A stretch of DNA of 64,000 nucleotides from an uncultured Eubacteriales bacterium (GTDB taxonomy: Bacteria; Bacillota; Clostridia; Oscillospirales; CAG-272), in contig CAKSZH010000002.1 in the NCBI GenBank assembly GCA_934525675.1, positions 62,001 through 126,000 on the forward strand. Reading direction: 5' to 3'. Below are positions 26,264 through 33,352 of the stretch, piece after piece. Positions within the stretch are counted from its first letter, which is position 1. Each line of letters begins with the position of its first letter. The notes under the pieces were generated by a model. That model saw only the letters and a list, made by a program, of their open reading frames with translations. It ran no database searches and was not told where the DNA came from. Position numbers and translations under genes: made by a program.

Positions 26264-28678
26264 TTATTTGATGCTCAGCTTCTCTGCTTCATGATATTTT
26301 CTCACGAAGAGCATGTAGACCATGAACGCAAGCACAAGAAGTGCGGCAATGAGACCGATCACGTTCAGGTTGCCCGTGAAAGCGGAACCGAACTGATAGA
26401 CCATCAGGGAGATCGCGTAAGCGAACACGCACTGATAACCGATTGCGAACCAGGTCCACTTTGCGTTGTTCATCTCTCTCTTGATTGCACCGATTGCCGC
26501 AAAGCAAGGAGCGCAAAGCAGGTTGAAGATGAGGAAGGAGTAAGCGGCAAGCTTGGTAAGACCTGCGAAGTCGAGGACACCGAACACGCCGACGACCTCT
26601 TCCTTAGCAACCAGACCCATGATCGTTGCGATGGTAGCGGCTGCTTCACCGAAGCCGAGAGGCTTGAAGATCCAGCAGATCGCGTTGCCGATCTTGCCGA
26701 GAACACTGTTTGCAAGCTCCATATCCGCGTCAAACATGAACGCGCCGTCGACCCAACCGAGTCTCGAGCCGATCCAGATGACCATGGTGGAGAGCAGGAT
26801 GATGGTTCCTGCTTTCTTCATGAAGGAGGAAGCACGTTCCCACATGGAACGGAGAATATTACTGGGAGTCGGCCAGTGATAAGCGGGAAGCTCCATGACG
26901 AACGGTGCGGGGTCGCCTGCGAACATCTTGGTCTTCTTCAGCATGATACCGGAAATGATGATTGCGGCAACGCCGATGAAGTAAGCGGAAGGAGCGACCC
27001 ACCATGCATTGTGGAACAGCGCAGCGGCAATCATTGCAATAATCGGGAGCTTTGCACCACAGGGGATGAATGTCGTGGTCATGATCGTCATACGGCGGTC
27101 ACGTTCGTTTTCAATGGTACGGCTTGCCATGATGCCGGGCACGCCGCAGCCGGTACCGATCAGCATCGGAATGAAGGACTTACCGGAAAGACCGAACTTG
27201 CGGAAAATACGGTCAAGCACGAATGCGATACGAGCCATATAACCGCAGGATTCGAGGAATGCGAGGAAGATGAAGAGCACGAGCATCTGCGGCACAAAGC
27301 CGAGCACTGCACCGACACCTGCCACGATGCCGTCAACCAGAAGCGACTGAAGCCATGCGGGAGCATTTGCGGCTTCCAGACCGCGGTTCAGAAGAGACGG
27401 GATGGAAGGAACAAAGACACCGTAATCGGCAGTATCCGGAACGCCCTCTGCCTCGTCGCCGAGTGCCGCGTCATAAATTCCGGAAATGTCATATCCGGCT
27501 TCAGCAAGCGAGTCGGCATAGGAGCCGTAGGCTTCGTCGAATGCACCGTAATCTTCGTCGTCAATGGCGGCTTTGATTTCTTCTGCGCCGACGACATCTG
27601 CCTTGACGGCTTGGTCAACCAGCTCTTTCATTTCGTCGGTCCAGACATTTTCCTTGGCGTAATCCGTGATTGCTTTGTCATACGCGGCGGAACCGATGCC
27701 GAACAAGTGCCAGCCTTCGTCGCCGAACACACCGTCGTTTACCCAGTCATTTGCCCAGGTGCCGACCGTGGAGACCGAGATGAAGTACACAAGGAACATG
27801 ATGAGCGCGAAGATCGGAAGCGCCGCCCAACGGTTGGTAACGACCTTATCAATCTTATCCGAGGTGGTCAGCTTGCCCTCATTCTTTTTCTTGTAGCAGC
27901 CCTTGATGATGGACGCGATGTACACATATCGTTCGTTGGTGATAATGCTTTCCGCATCGTCGTCCATTTCTTTTTCCGCCGCTTTGATATCCTCTTCGAT
28001 GTGGTCAAGCGTTGCCTTGGACAGGTTCAATTGACCGAGGACCTTTTCGTCTCTTTCGAAGATCTTGATGGCGTACCATCTCTGCTGTTCCTGCGGCAGA
28101 TTATGTACAGCCGCTTCCTCGATGTGTGCAAGCGCGTGCTCGACCACACCGGAGAAGGTGTGCATCGGAATGGTTTTGCCGTTCTTTGCGGCGCTGATCG
28201 CTTCCTCGGCTGCCTCTTCAATGCCGGTGCCCTTCAGCGCGGAAATCTCCACCACCTTGCATCCGAGTTCTCTCGAAAGCTCGTCGATGTTGATCTTGTC
28301 GCCCTGCTTTTTCACCACGTCGATCATGTTGATCGCAATGACGACCGGAATGCCGAGCTCGGTAAGCTGGGTGGTCAGGTAGAGGTTGCGTTCGAGGTTG
28401 GTGCCGTCGATGATGTTGAGGATGGCATCGGGTCTTTCGCCGATGAGGTAGTTTCTGGCAACCACCTCTTCGAGGGTGTACGGAGAGAGCGAATAGATAC
28501 CCGGAAGGTCGGTGATGATGACATCATCGTGCTTCTTCAGCTTGCCTTCCTTCTTTTCGACCGTTACGCCGGGCCAGTTGCCGACGAACTGGTTGGAGCC
28601 TGTCAGGGCGTTGAACAATGTGGTCTTGCCGGCGTTCGGGTTGCCCGCAAGCGCAATACGGATTGATTGTTTTTCCAT
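26264..28678 (-). CDS. feoB: Ferrous iron transporter FeoB
   Basis: The 804-residue protein imports Fe(II). The cytoplasmic N-terminal G domain shows G1 GNPNAGKTT (residues 12-20), G3 DLPG (57-60) and G4 NMID (117-120); the membrane part contains the two Gate/FeoB core motifs with ESCGYMARIAFVLDR and IPMLIGTGCGVPG. Between the first membrane segment (about 288-302) and NAPAWLQSLLVDG (about 438) lies an insertion of about 110 residues rich in Asp and Glu, longer than I expect in FeoB. ATG 28678 follows AAAGGAG. Preceded by two feoA genes. Confidence 0.97.
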   Translation of the reverse strand: MEKQSIRIALAGNPNAGKTTLFNALTGSNQFVGNWPGVTVEKKEGKLKKHDDVIITDLPGIYSLSPYTLEEVVARNYLIGERPDAILNIIDGTNLERNLYLTTQLTELGIPVVIAINMIDVVKKQGDKINIDELSRELGCKVVEISALKGTGIEEAAEEAISAAKNGKTIPMHTFSGVVEHALAHIEEAAVHNLPQEQQRWYAIKIFERDEKVLGQLNLSKATLDHIEEDIKAAEKEMDDDAESIITNERYVYIASIIKGCYKKKNEGKLTTSDKIDKVVTNRWAALPIFALIMFLVYFISVSTVGTWANDWVNDGVFGDEGWHLFGIGSAAYDKAITDYAKENVWTDEMKELVDQAVKADVVGAEEIKAAIDDEDYGAFDEAYGSYADSLAEAGYDISGIYDAALGDEAEGVPDTADYGVFVPSIPSLLNRGLEAANAPAWLQSLLVDGIVAGVGAVLGFVPQMLVLFIFLAFLESCGYMARIAFVLDRIFRKFGLSGKSFIPMLIGTGCGVPGIMASRTIENERDRRMTIMTTTFIPCGAKLPIIAMIAAALFHNAWWVAPSAYFIGVAAIIISGIMLKKTKMFAGDPAPFVMELPAYHWPTPSNILRSMWERASSFMKKAGTIILLSTMVIWIGSRLGWVDGAFMFDADMELANSVLGKIGNAICWIFKPLGFGEAAATIATIMGLVAKEEVVGVFGVLDFAGLTKLAAYSFLIFNLLCAPCFAAIGAIKREMNNAKWTWFAIGYQCVFAYAISLMVYQFGSAFTGNLNVIGLIAALLVLAFMVYMLFVRKYHEAEKLSIK

Positions 28679-28693
28679 ATATTTCTCCTTTAT

Positions 28694-28709
28694 GTTAGCA
28701 ATAGCTAAC
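28694..28709. promoter_or_regulatory. Iron-regulator operator copy 1, before feoB
   Basis: GTTAGC-AATA-GCTAAC, a perfect 6-bp inverted repeat with a 4-bp centre, 16 bp before the feoB start in the 161-bp feoA-feoB gap. The same pattern occurs at 29404-29419 and 29514-29529. Confidence 0.75.
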
Positions 28710-28839
28710 CGTTTGTCAGAAAAAATCGGGGAAATCCCCATGAAGTTGTGAACGCATCCGGTATGCCCGCCCAACAGACCGTGTGACCGGAACTGTCATA
28801 TCCGTGACGACCGACCGGAGTGCGTAAGACCCAATCGGG

Positions 28840-29061
28840 TCACTCGACCTCGATCATTTCCGCGTCGGCTTTGCGGAGCGAAAGCTCGTATCCGCGCACC
28901 GTGATCTCAACCGGATCGCCCAGCGGAGCAACTTTTCTGACATGGAATTCAACACCCTTTGTGATTCCCATGTCCATGATTCTGCGCTTGATCGCACCCT
29001 CCCCGTGGAGCTTGACGACCTTACCGTTTTCTCCGACCTTGACATCTTTCATTGTTTTCAT
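28840..29061 (-). CDS. feoA: FeoA domain protein
   Basis: The 73-residue SH3-like protein works with FeoB at the membrane. The pattern GKVVKLHGEGAIKRRIMDMGITKGVEFHVRKVAPLGDPVEITVRGYELSLRKADA is typical: the R-R-x-x-D-M-G-x-x-x-G core, then PLGDP and the LR-K-A end. ATG 29061 lies after AAGGAGATA. Second of two adjacent feoA genes. Confidence 0.93.
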   Translation of the reverse strand: MKTMKDVKVGENGKVVKLHGEGAIKRRIMDMGITKGVEFHVRKVAPLGDPVEITVRGYELSLRKADAEMIEVE

Positions 29062-29090
29062 GCTGGTATGTATCTCCTTTCGGTCCTTCG

Positions 29091-29303
29091 TCAGACCATG
29101 ATTTTCTGAGCCATTTCCTTGCTGATCGCAACTCTTGCTTCCTTGACGTTGACGATCAGGTTGCCGGCAATCGTGTTGATGACTGTGACACTTCCGCCGG
29201 CAACAAAGCCGAGATTTTCCAGATGCTTTTTGACCTCGGGAGTTCCCCCGACCTTTTTGATGATGTTTTCTTCTCCCACATTGGCAAATAACAGTGGCAT
29301 CAT
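29091..29303 (-). CDS. feoA: FeoA domain protein (first copy)
   Basis: The 70-residue protein is a second FeoA-type domain: KKHLENLGFVAGGSVTVINTIAGNLIVNVKEARVAISKEMAQKIMV. Two ATG codons (29303 and 29300) are adjacent; GGAAGGG lies just upstream. The frame is open to 29444, but that extension would cover the operator and promoter and is rejected. It is the first gene of the feo operon, and its 5' leader carries the operator at 29403-29420. Confidence 0.9.
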   Translation of the reverse strand: MMPLLFANVGEENIIKKVGGTPEVKKHLENLGFVAGGSVTVINTIAGNLIVNVKEARVAISKEMAQKIMV

Positions 29304-29402
29304 TTGATTATCCCTTCCAATTCCCGACCGGATTCGCGTTTTGTCGTTAATGATTCGGTCTTTTCTGAGTGAAATGACGGAACACGACAATCTTTTTATG
29401 AG

Positions 29403-29420
29403 GTTAGCGCTCGCTAACCA
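29403..29420. promoter_or_regulatory. Iron-regulator operator copy 2, at the feo promoter
   Basis: GGTTAGC-GCTC-GCTAACC, a 7-bp perfect inverted repeat. It starts about 8 bp downstream of the feo -10 box, covering the likely transcription start, which fits repression when metal is bound. Confidence 0.85.
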
Positions 29421-29427
29421 CGTATCA

Positions 29428-29455
29428 TTATACACGGATCGCACATTTTGTCAAT
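29428..29455 (-). promoter_or_regulatory. feo operon promoter
   Basis: On the minus strand TTGACA (29455-29450) and TATAAT (29433-29428), both consensus, 16-bp spacer, about 125 bp before the first feoA. Confidence 0.85.
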
Positions 29456-29513
29456 ATGTTTCTTTCAAATTTCTGTCCGATTTCTGTTTTTCAGTCTGTT
29501 GCACAATTTGCGT

Positions 29514-29529
29514 TAGCTGACGCTAACTT
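29514..29529. promoter_or_regulatory. Iron-regulator operator copy 3, between feo and the regulator gene
   Basis: GTTAGC-TGAC-GCTAAC, perfect 6-bp inverted repeat, about 60 bp upstream of the feo -35 and about 75 bp upstream of the regulator -35. It may serve either promoter or help looping with copy 2. Confidence 0.75.
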
Positions 29530-29605
29530 TTGCTTGGGCATTTTTCACAATACTAATCATATGAAAATTACTGTTGCCAGCCGGACTGTATCCTCAAAAA
29601 ACCAC

Positions 29606-29634
29606 TTGAAATCCTTGGGAAAGTATGATATACT
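29606..29634 (+). promoter_or_regulatory. Promoter for the DtxR-family regulator
   Basis: TTGAAA (29606-29611) and TATACT (29629-29634), 17-bp spacer, 31 bp before the start codon. Confidence 0.75.
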
Positions 29635-29664
29635 GAAATAAAATCGGGAAACGGGGGTGTCGGA

Positions 29665-30030
29665 ATGAGAAACAACGAATCGGAAGAAATGTACCTTGAG
29701 AACATTCTTGTGCTCAGGGAAAAGCAATCCGAGGTGCGTGCTATTGATGTTGCCAGATATGCGGGCTATTCCAAGCCGAGCGTCAGCCGCGCGATGGGAC
29801 TGCTCCGTCAGCGCGGATATATCGAGATCGACGTGAACGGATACATTACTCTCACCGACAGCGGAAACGAGCTTGCTTCAAAAATTCTGGAGCGGCACCA
29901 TATTCTCACGCAGTTTCTCGTCCGTATCGGCGTAGACCCCGAGATTGCCGCGGAGGATGCCTGCAAGATCGAGCACGTTATCAGCGACGAATCCTTTCAT
30001 AAGTTCAAAGAATACGTGACCGGAAACTGA
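29665..30030 (+). CDS. DtxR/MntR family metal-dependent regulator
   Basis: The 121-residue protein has the DtxR winged helix-turn-helix: SEEMYLENILVLREKQSEVRAIDVARYAGYSKPSVSRAMGLLRQRGYIEID, followed by the dimerisation/metal domain with ILERHHILTQFLVRIGVDPEIAAEDACKIEHVIS, where Glu, His, Cys and Glu-His ligands are expected. It lacks the C-terminal SH3 domain of IdeR/DtxR and so has the short MntR length. Divergent position from feo and the TTAGC-N4-GCTAA sites, which resemble the IdeR/DtxR half-site, mark it as the iron (or manganese) regulator of feo. Confidence 0.92.
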   Translation: MRNNESEEMYLENILVLREKQSEVRAIDVARYAGYSKPSVSRAMGLLRQRGYIEIDVNGYITLTDSGNELASKILERHHILTQFLVRIGVDPEIAAEDACKIEHVISDESFHKFKEYVTGN

Positions 30031-30063
30031 CGGTTCCCGGTGGATCATATGCGCGTGGTCAAA

Positions 30064-30107
30064 ACAAAAAGAACACGGGAATGCGTTTTCTCCCGTGTTC
30101 TTTGTTT
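30064..30107. terminator. Bidirectional terminator
   Basis: AAAGAACACGGGA (30068-30080) pairs with TCCCGTGTTCTTT (30091-30103) around a 10-base loop; flanking A and T runs. It serves the convergent regulator and nitroreductase genes. Confidence 0.88.
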
Positions 30108-30174
30108 ACCATGAACGTCCTGCCCTGTCGATTCCGGAAATGCCTTCGGAGCATGCCGGGAGCCCGGGCGTGGG

Positions 30175-30702
30175 TCAGTTGATATGGTAAATATAGTTTT
30201 TCTTACGTTCCAGCGGGGCAGAAGGTTCCGCGGCGGGATACCCGACGATACAGTGCCCGATCCCTTCATAATCGCCCGTGATTCCGAGCGACGCAAGAAT
30301 TTCCTTGCCCTCTTCGCTGTCAAATTCTTCTTTGGCGCGGTGAATCCAGCAGGCGCCCAGTCCTTCGGCGTGTGCCGCGAGCAAGAGGTTGCCCATCACA
30401 AGGCTGCCGTCATACACATGCGTGGAAACATTGCGGTCGGCAAGCACCACGAGGACGACCGGCGCACCGTAGAACGGATCGGTTCCCTCTCTGCCCATAA
30501 TGCGCGCGTTTATTGCGGACAGCTGATCACGCAGCTCCTTGTTGGTCACTGCAAGAATGATCGGGGATTGCAGATTTCGCCCCGTTGCGGCAAAGGTTCC
30601 TGCCTGAAGAATGCGGTCGAGAGCTTCCTTCGGCACGGCATCCGGTTTATACTTTTTGATGCTTCTTCTTGAGAGGATGCAGTCATATGCGGCTTGGTTC
30701 AT
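30175..30702 (-). CDS. Nitroreductase family flavoprotein
   Basis: The 175-residue protein has the FMN-binding nitroreductase pattern: ILSRRSIKKYKPDAVPKEALDRIL at the N-terminus, AATGRNLQSPIILAV, and GLGACWIHRAKEEF plus GYEGIGHCIVGYP towards the end. Members reduce nitro compounds, quinones or enones with NAD(P)H; the substrate is not predictable. ATG 30702 follows GAAGGAGATAT. It is monocistronic. Confidence 0.9.
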   Translation of the reverse strand: MNQAAYDCILSRRSIKKYKPDAVPKEALDRILQAGTFAATGRNLQSPIILAVTNKELRDQLSAINARIMGREGTDPFYGAPVVLVVLADRNVSTHVYDGSLVMGNLLLAAHAEGLGACWIHRAKEEFDSEEGKEILASLGITGDYEGIGHCIVGYPAAEPSAPLERKKNYIYHIN

Positions 30703-30789
30703 AGATATCTCCTTCCCGGTCACCGATTAACGGTTTCCGAACTGATTTCAGGATTATTATAAAGCAAAGCCGCGGCGTTGTCAAGAATA

Positions 30790-30829
30790 TAAAAAACAGG
30801 ATGGGGCAACTTCCCCACCCTGCTTTTTT
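30790..30829 (-). terminator. Terminator after rplS
   Basis: CAGGATGGGG and CCCCACCCTG form a stem with one mismatch; A6 and T6 runs lie on either side, giving a U-tract on the minus strand. Confidence 0.82.
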
Positions 30830-30860
30830 GCGATACCGTAACAAAGCGGCACCGAATGTC

Positions 30861-31202
30861 TCAGATCTTCTCTTTGACCTTGGATGCTTTGCCGACTCTG
30901 TCGCGCAGATAGTACAGCTTTGCGCGTCTGACCTTACCGACACGGATGACCTGAATGTCGCCGACATTCGGGGAGTGGAGCGGGAAAGTCTTTTCCACGC
31001 CGCAGCCGTATGCGATACGTCTGACGGTAAAGGTTTCGGAGATGCCGCCGCCGTTCTTTGCGATGACAGTACCCTCAAACATCTGGGTTCTCTCCTTGCC
31101 GTTCTCCTTGATCTTGGTAGCGATACGAACCGTATCACCGATGTTGAACGAGGGAACGTCCTTCTTGAGCTGCTCTTCAGTAAAAGCCTTGATAAGATCC
31201 AT
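30861..31202 (-). CDS. rplS: 50S ribosomal protein L19
   Basis: The 113-residue protein matches L19 along its length: VPSFNIGDTVRIATKIKENGKERTQMFEGTVIAKNGGGISETFTVRRI and RVGKVRRAKLYYLRDRVGKASKVKEK. It lies at the 30S/50S interface of the ribosome. Here it has its own promoter and terminator rather than following trmD. Confidence 0.98.
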   Translation of the reverse strand: MDLIKAFTEEQLKKDVPSFNIGDTVRIATKIKENGKERTQMFEGTVIAKNGGGISETFTVRRIAYGCGVEKTFPLHSPNVGDIQVIRVGKVRRAKLYYLRDRVGKASKVKEKI

Positions 31203-31320
31203 GTTACAGATCCTCCTTAGGAAGTATATCGGGTGTTCATGCGAGCATAGCAGCGGACCATCCGATGATGCACGGAATGCGCAACGGGAGTATTATACCA
31301 TATTGCGGATCCGATTGCAA
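31203..31320 (-). promoter_or_regulatory. rplS promoter and 5' leader
   Basis: TTGCAA (31320-31315) and TATAAT (31297-31292), 17-bp spacer, leave a leader of about 80 nt before rplS, with AAGGAGG just before the ATG. L19 leader RNAs are known in Firmicutes and this leader could be one, but I could not confirm the fold. Confidence 0.7.
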
Positions 31321-31326
31321 GTGCTT

Positions 31327-32772
31327 TTAAGAATTTTTTTCTTTCTTTTTTCTTTTCAGCATCCGGATCAGCCGGACAACGCCTTCGCAGAAGGGCTGGA
31401 AGAACAGAATGATCGTCGGAATCACCGAAAGAATTGCCCACAGCCACCAGAGCGGCGGTTCCAGAAGCACGATCGCCGTTTCGATCAGCAAAAGAATCGT
31501 TCCGATCGCAATCGGCAACGGATACTGGCAGAACGGCAGAAACTTTTTGGTTGTCAGGGCACGGAGCACGTAGGAGGCGGCATAACTGATGAAGGTTGCG
31601 AACGCTGCACCGATCGCGCCGAACCGCGGAATGAGAATGATGTTCAGCACAATGTTGACCGCTGCACCGAACAAGGAGGTCCAGAAGGACAGAACGGTTT
31701 TCTTCTTTACAATATATACCGATCCGAGAAACGAAGTCAGGGACAGAAAGAGCGACGAGCAGATGAGGAACGGCATATACTCCCATGCCCCATAGTACGC
31801 GTCCGCAAAAAGGATGGCGGAGAGCGGCTTGGACAAGGGGATGAGCACCGCGGTTGCCGGGAACATAATCGCGATGAAATAGCGATAGACATTCGTAAAG
31901 AAATCCGCGGTCTGTCTCGGCGACCTGCGGTCGGCGACCGAGGAAAGCTGCCACGCGTCAATAAACGCGCCGGAAAGCAGAGTCAGGATGGTCGGAATCT
32001 TGTAGGCAACCGAGTAGATCCCGTTGACGCTTTCCCCGCAGATGGCGGTGACCAGATAGCGGTCGGAAACGTTGGTAATCCACCAGAAGATGGTCGCCGG
32101 AATGAGCGGAATACTGTATTTCAGCATGGAGCGGATCAGCTTTGCATCGATTGCGTCCAAACGGAGTGCGCGGTATTGCTCATCGGAGAAAAAGATCAGA
32201 AGCGCTGTGGCAAAGTCGGAGATGACGACGGAAAGCACATATCCGACGATTCCCCACTTGAACACCAGAAGAAACAGGAGATTGAGTACAATAACCGATA
32301 TGGTGTTGAAGATTCCCTGCACCGCGAAGAACCGCATTTTTCCTTCTGCCCGGAGATATTGGGAGCAGATCGCGTGGAGGTTGGCAGTCAGGACATACAG
32401 AACGATCAGCCAAGCCTTCCCGTTGAAGAACGGAACCAGATACAGTACCGGCGACAAAAGTAAGAAGACCGCCGAGACGATAATCAGCAGACAGAAGCCG
32501 GAGGAAAAGACTTTATTCCTGTCGGACACGCGGTCGGCTGCAAAACGAAATACTGCGCCCGTGATGCCGAGGCTGGCACACGGAATGAGAAAGTTTGCCG
32601 TGTTGGTGATCAGGTCGGCAACGCCGAAATCCGCAGTGGAAAGACAATAGGTATAAAGCGGGACCAAAAAAAAGACAAGGATTTTGGAAATGATGCTTCC
32701 GACCGTAAGGGTCAGCGTGTTGGAGAGCAGCTTTCTGTAATTATGCCGATAGACAGGCGGCTTCTGTTCCAT
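31327..32772 (-). CDS. Oligosaccharide flippase (MATE/MVF superfamily)
   Basis: The 481-residue protein has about 12-14 membrane segments and no other domain. The N-terminal NTLTLTVGSIISKILVFFLVPLYTYCLSTADFGVADLI is typical of Wzx-type polysaccharide flippases, which move lipid-linked sugars across the membrane. The C-terminus ends in a basic KRKKKEKNS tail. It has its own promoter, and no sugar polymer genes are adjacent, so its substrate is unknown. Confidence 0.87.
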   Translation of the reverse strand: MEQKPPVYRHNYRKLLSNTLTLTVGSIISKILVFFLVPLYTYCLSTADFGVADLITNTANFLIPCASLGITGAVFRFAADRVSDRNKVFSSGFCLLIIVSAVFLLLSPVLYLVPFFNGKAWLIVLYVLTANLHAICSQYLRAEGKMRFFAVQGIFNTISVIVLNLLFLLVFKWGIVGYVLSVVISDFATALLIFFSDEQYRALRLDAIDAKLIRSMLKYSIPLIPATIFWWITNVSDRYLVTAICGESVNGIYSVAYKIPTILTLLSGAFIDAWQLSSVADRRSPRQTADFFTNVYRYFIAIMFPATAVLIPLSKPLSAILFADAYYGAWEYMPFLICSSLFLSLTSFLGSVYIVKKKTVLSFWTSLFGAAVNIVLNIILIPRFGAIGAAFATFISYAASYVLRALTTKKFLPFCQYPLPIAIGTILLLIETAIVLLEPPLWWLWAILSVIPTIILFFQPFCEGVVRLIRMLKRKKKEKNS

Positions 32773-32813
32773 TGCACGTCCCCCTTTCCGGATTTCTGTG
32801 TCCGAACACTTCT

Positions 32814-32842
32814 ATTGTAAACTGTCGCATCGCTTTCGTCAA
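32814..32842 (-). promoter_or_regulatory. Promoter for the flippase gene
   Basis: TTGACG (32842-32837) and TACAAT (32819-32814), 17-bp spacer, about 40 bp before the ATG. Confidence 0.7.
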
Positions 32843-32851
32843 TAGCAAATA

Positions 32852-32891
32852 CAAAAAATAACGGTCCTCCCCGATTGGGAAGAACCGTTAT
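32852..32891 (-). terminator. Terminator after tRNA-Thr
   Basis: ATAACGGTTCTTCCC and GGGGAGGACCGTTAT form a stem with G-U pairs, then a T6 run on the minus strand, directly after the tRNA 3' end. Confidence 0.85.
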
Positions 32892-32966
32892 GGAGCTGAT
32901 AATCAGATTCGGACTGATGACCTCGTCATTACCAATGACGTGCTCTACCAACTGAGCTATATCAGC
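32891..32966 (-). tRNA. tRNA-Thr (anticodon GGT)
   Basis: Reading the minus strand, GCTGATA pairs with TATCAGC in the acceptor stem; the D arm has AGCTCAGTTGGTAGAGC, the anticodon arm CGTCA-TTGGTAA-TGACG gives anticodon GGT (Thr, ACC/ACT codons), and the T arm is ATCAG-TCCGAAT-CTGAT. The terminal CCA is encoded (32893-32891). It is 76 nt long with its own promoter and terminator. Confidence 0.95.
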
Positions 32967-33003
32967 ATTCTCTGTTCCTTGCCTTGTCCTGTGCAACGTT
33001 GAC

Positions 33004-33032
33004 ATTATAGCAAACCGAAGACGGTTTGTCAA
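33004..33032 (-). promoter_or_regulatory. Promoter for tRNA-Thr
   Basis: Perfect TTGACA (33032-33027) and TATAAT (33009-33004), 17-bp spacer, 38 bp upstream of the tRNA 5' end. Confidence 0.88.
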
Positions 33033-33081
33033 TAGCTTTTCTGCAATTTTTTCGGGATTTTCGTATATTTTTTTGCATGGC

Positions 33082-33110
33082 TTGACAAAACTCCGATGAC
33101 GTGTTATACT
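33082..33110 (+). promoter_or_regulatory. Promoter for the valS T-box leader
   Basis: TTGACA (33082-33087) and TATACT (33105-33110) with a 17-bp spacer. Confidence 0.85.
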
Positions 33111-33116
33111 GACAAT

Positions 33117-33334
33117 GCTTGGATGGGAAGGAGTAAGTCTTTTCCGGCACAGAGAGAGCGGACGGTTGGTGAAAGTCCGTTGCCGGTCAGACCGAAGGTC
33201 GTCCCGGAGCTTTTCCGGTGAAGCAAGTCAGCCGGAAACGGTCAGTCCCCCGTTATCGGGCAGATGAGTGCGCACATTGTGCGAAATCAGGTGGTACCGC
33301 GTATTCCACGTCCTGATAGAGGGACGTGGTTTTT
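33117..33334 (+). promoter_or_regulatory. T-box riboswitch (valine) upstream of valS
   Basis: The leader senses uncharged tRNA-Val and antiterminates valS. Stem I begins with the AGTAAG turn near 33132; the specifier loop reads GAAGGTCGTCCCGG at 33194-33207, and GTC at 33198-33200 is the likely valine codon. The conserved T-box AGGTGGTACCGCG is at 33289-33301, and the terminator pairs CCACGTCC (33306-33313) with GGACGTGG (33322-33329) before a T5 run. The valS start follows 19 bp later. Confidence 0.95.
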
Positions 33335-33352
33335 CTTATTTTGGAGGTTTTT

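Noticed and set aside
26183..28666. Open frame of 827 codons on the plus strand opposite feoB
   Set aside because: It is the antisense shadow of a complete FeoB; it shows no protein motifs, and its composition (His, Cys, Asp rich) is typical of a GC-rich antisense frame.
29304..29444. Longer start for the first feoA gene
   Set aside because: It would place the operator and the feo transcription start inside the gene; the ATG pair at 29303/29300 has a good ribosome binding site.
29456..29641. 61-codon open frame between feo and the regulator gene
   Set aside because: It runs through the third operator and the regulator promoter and has no ribosome binding site.
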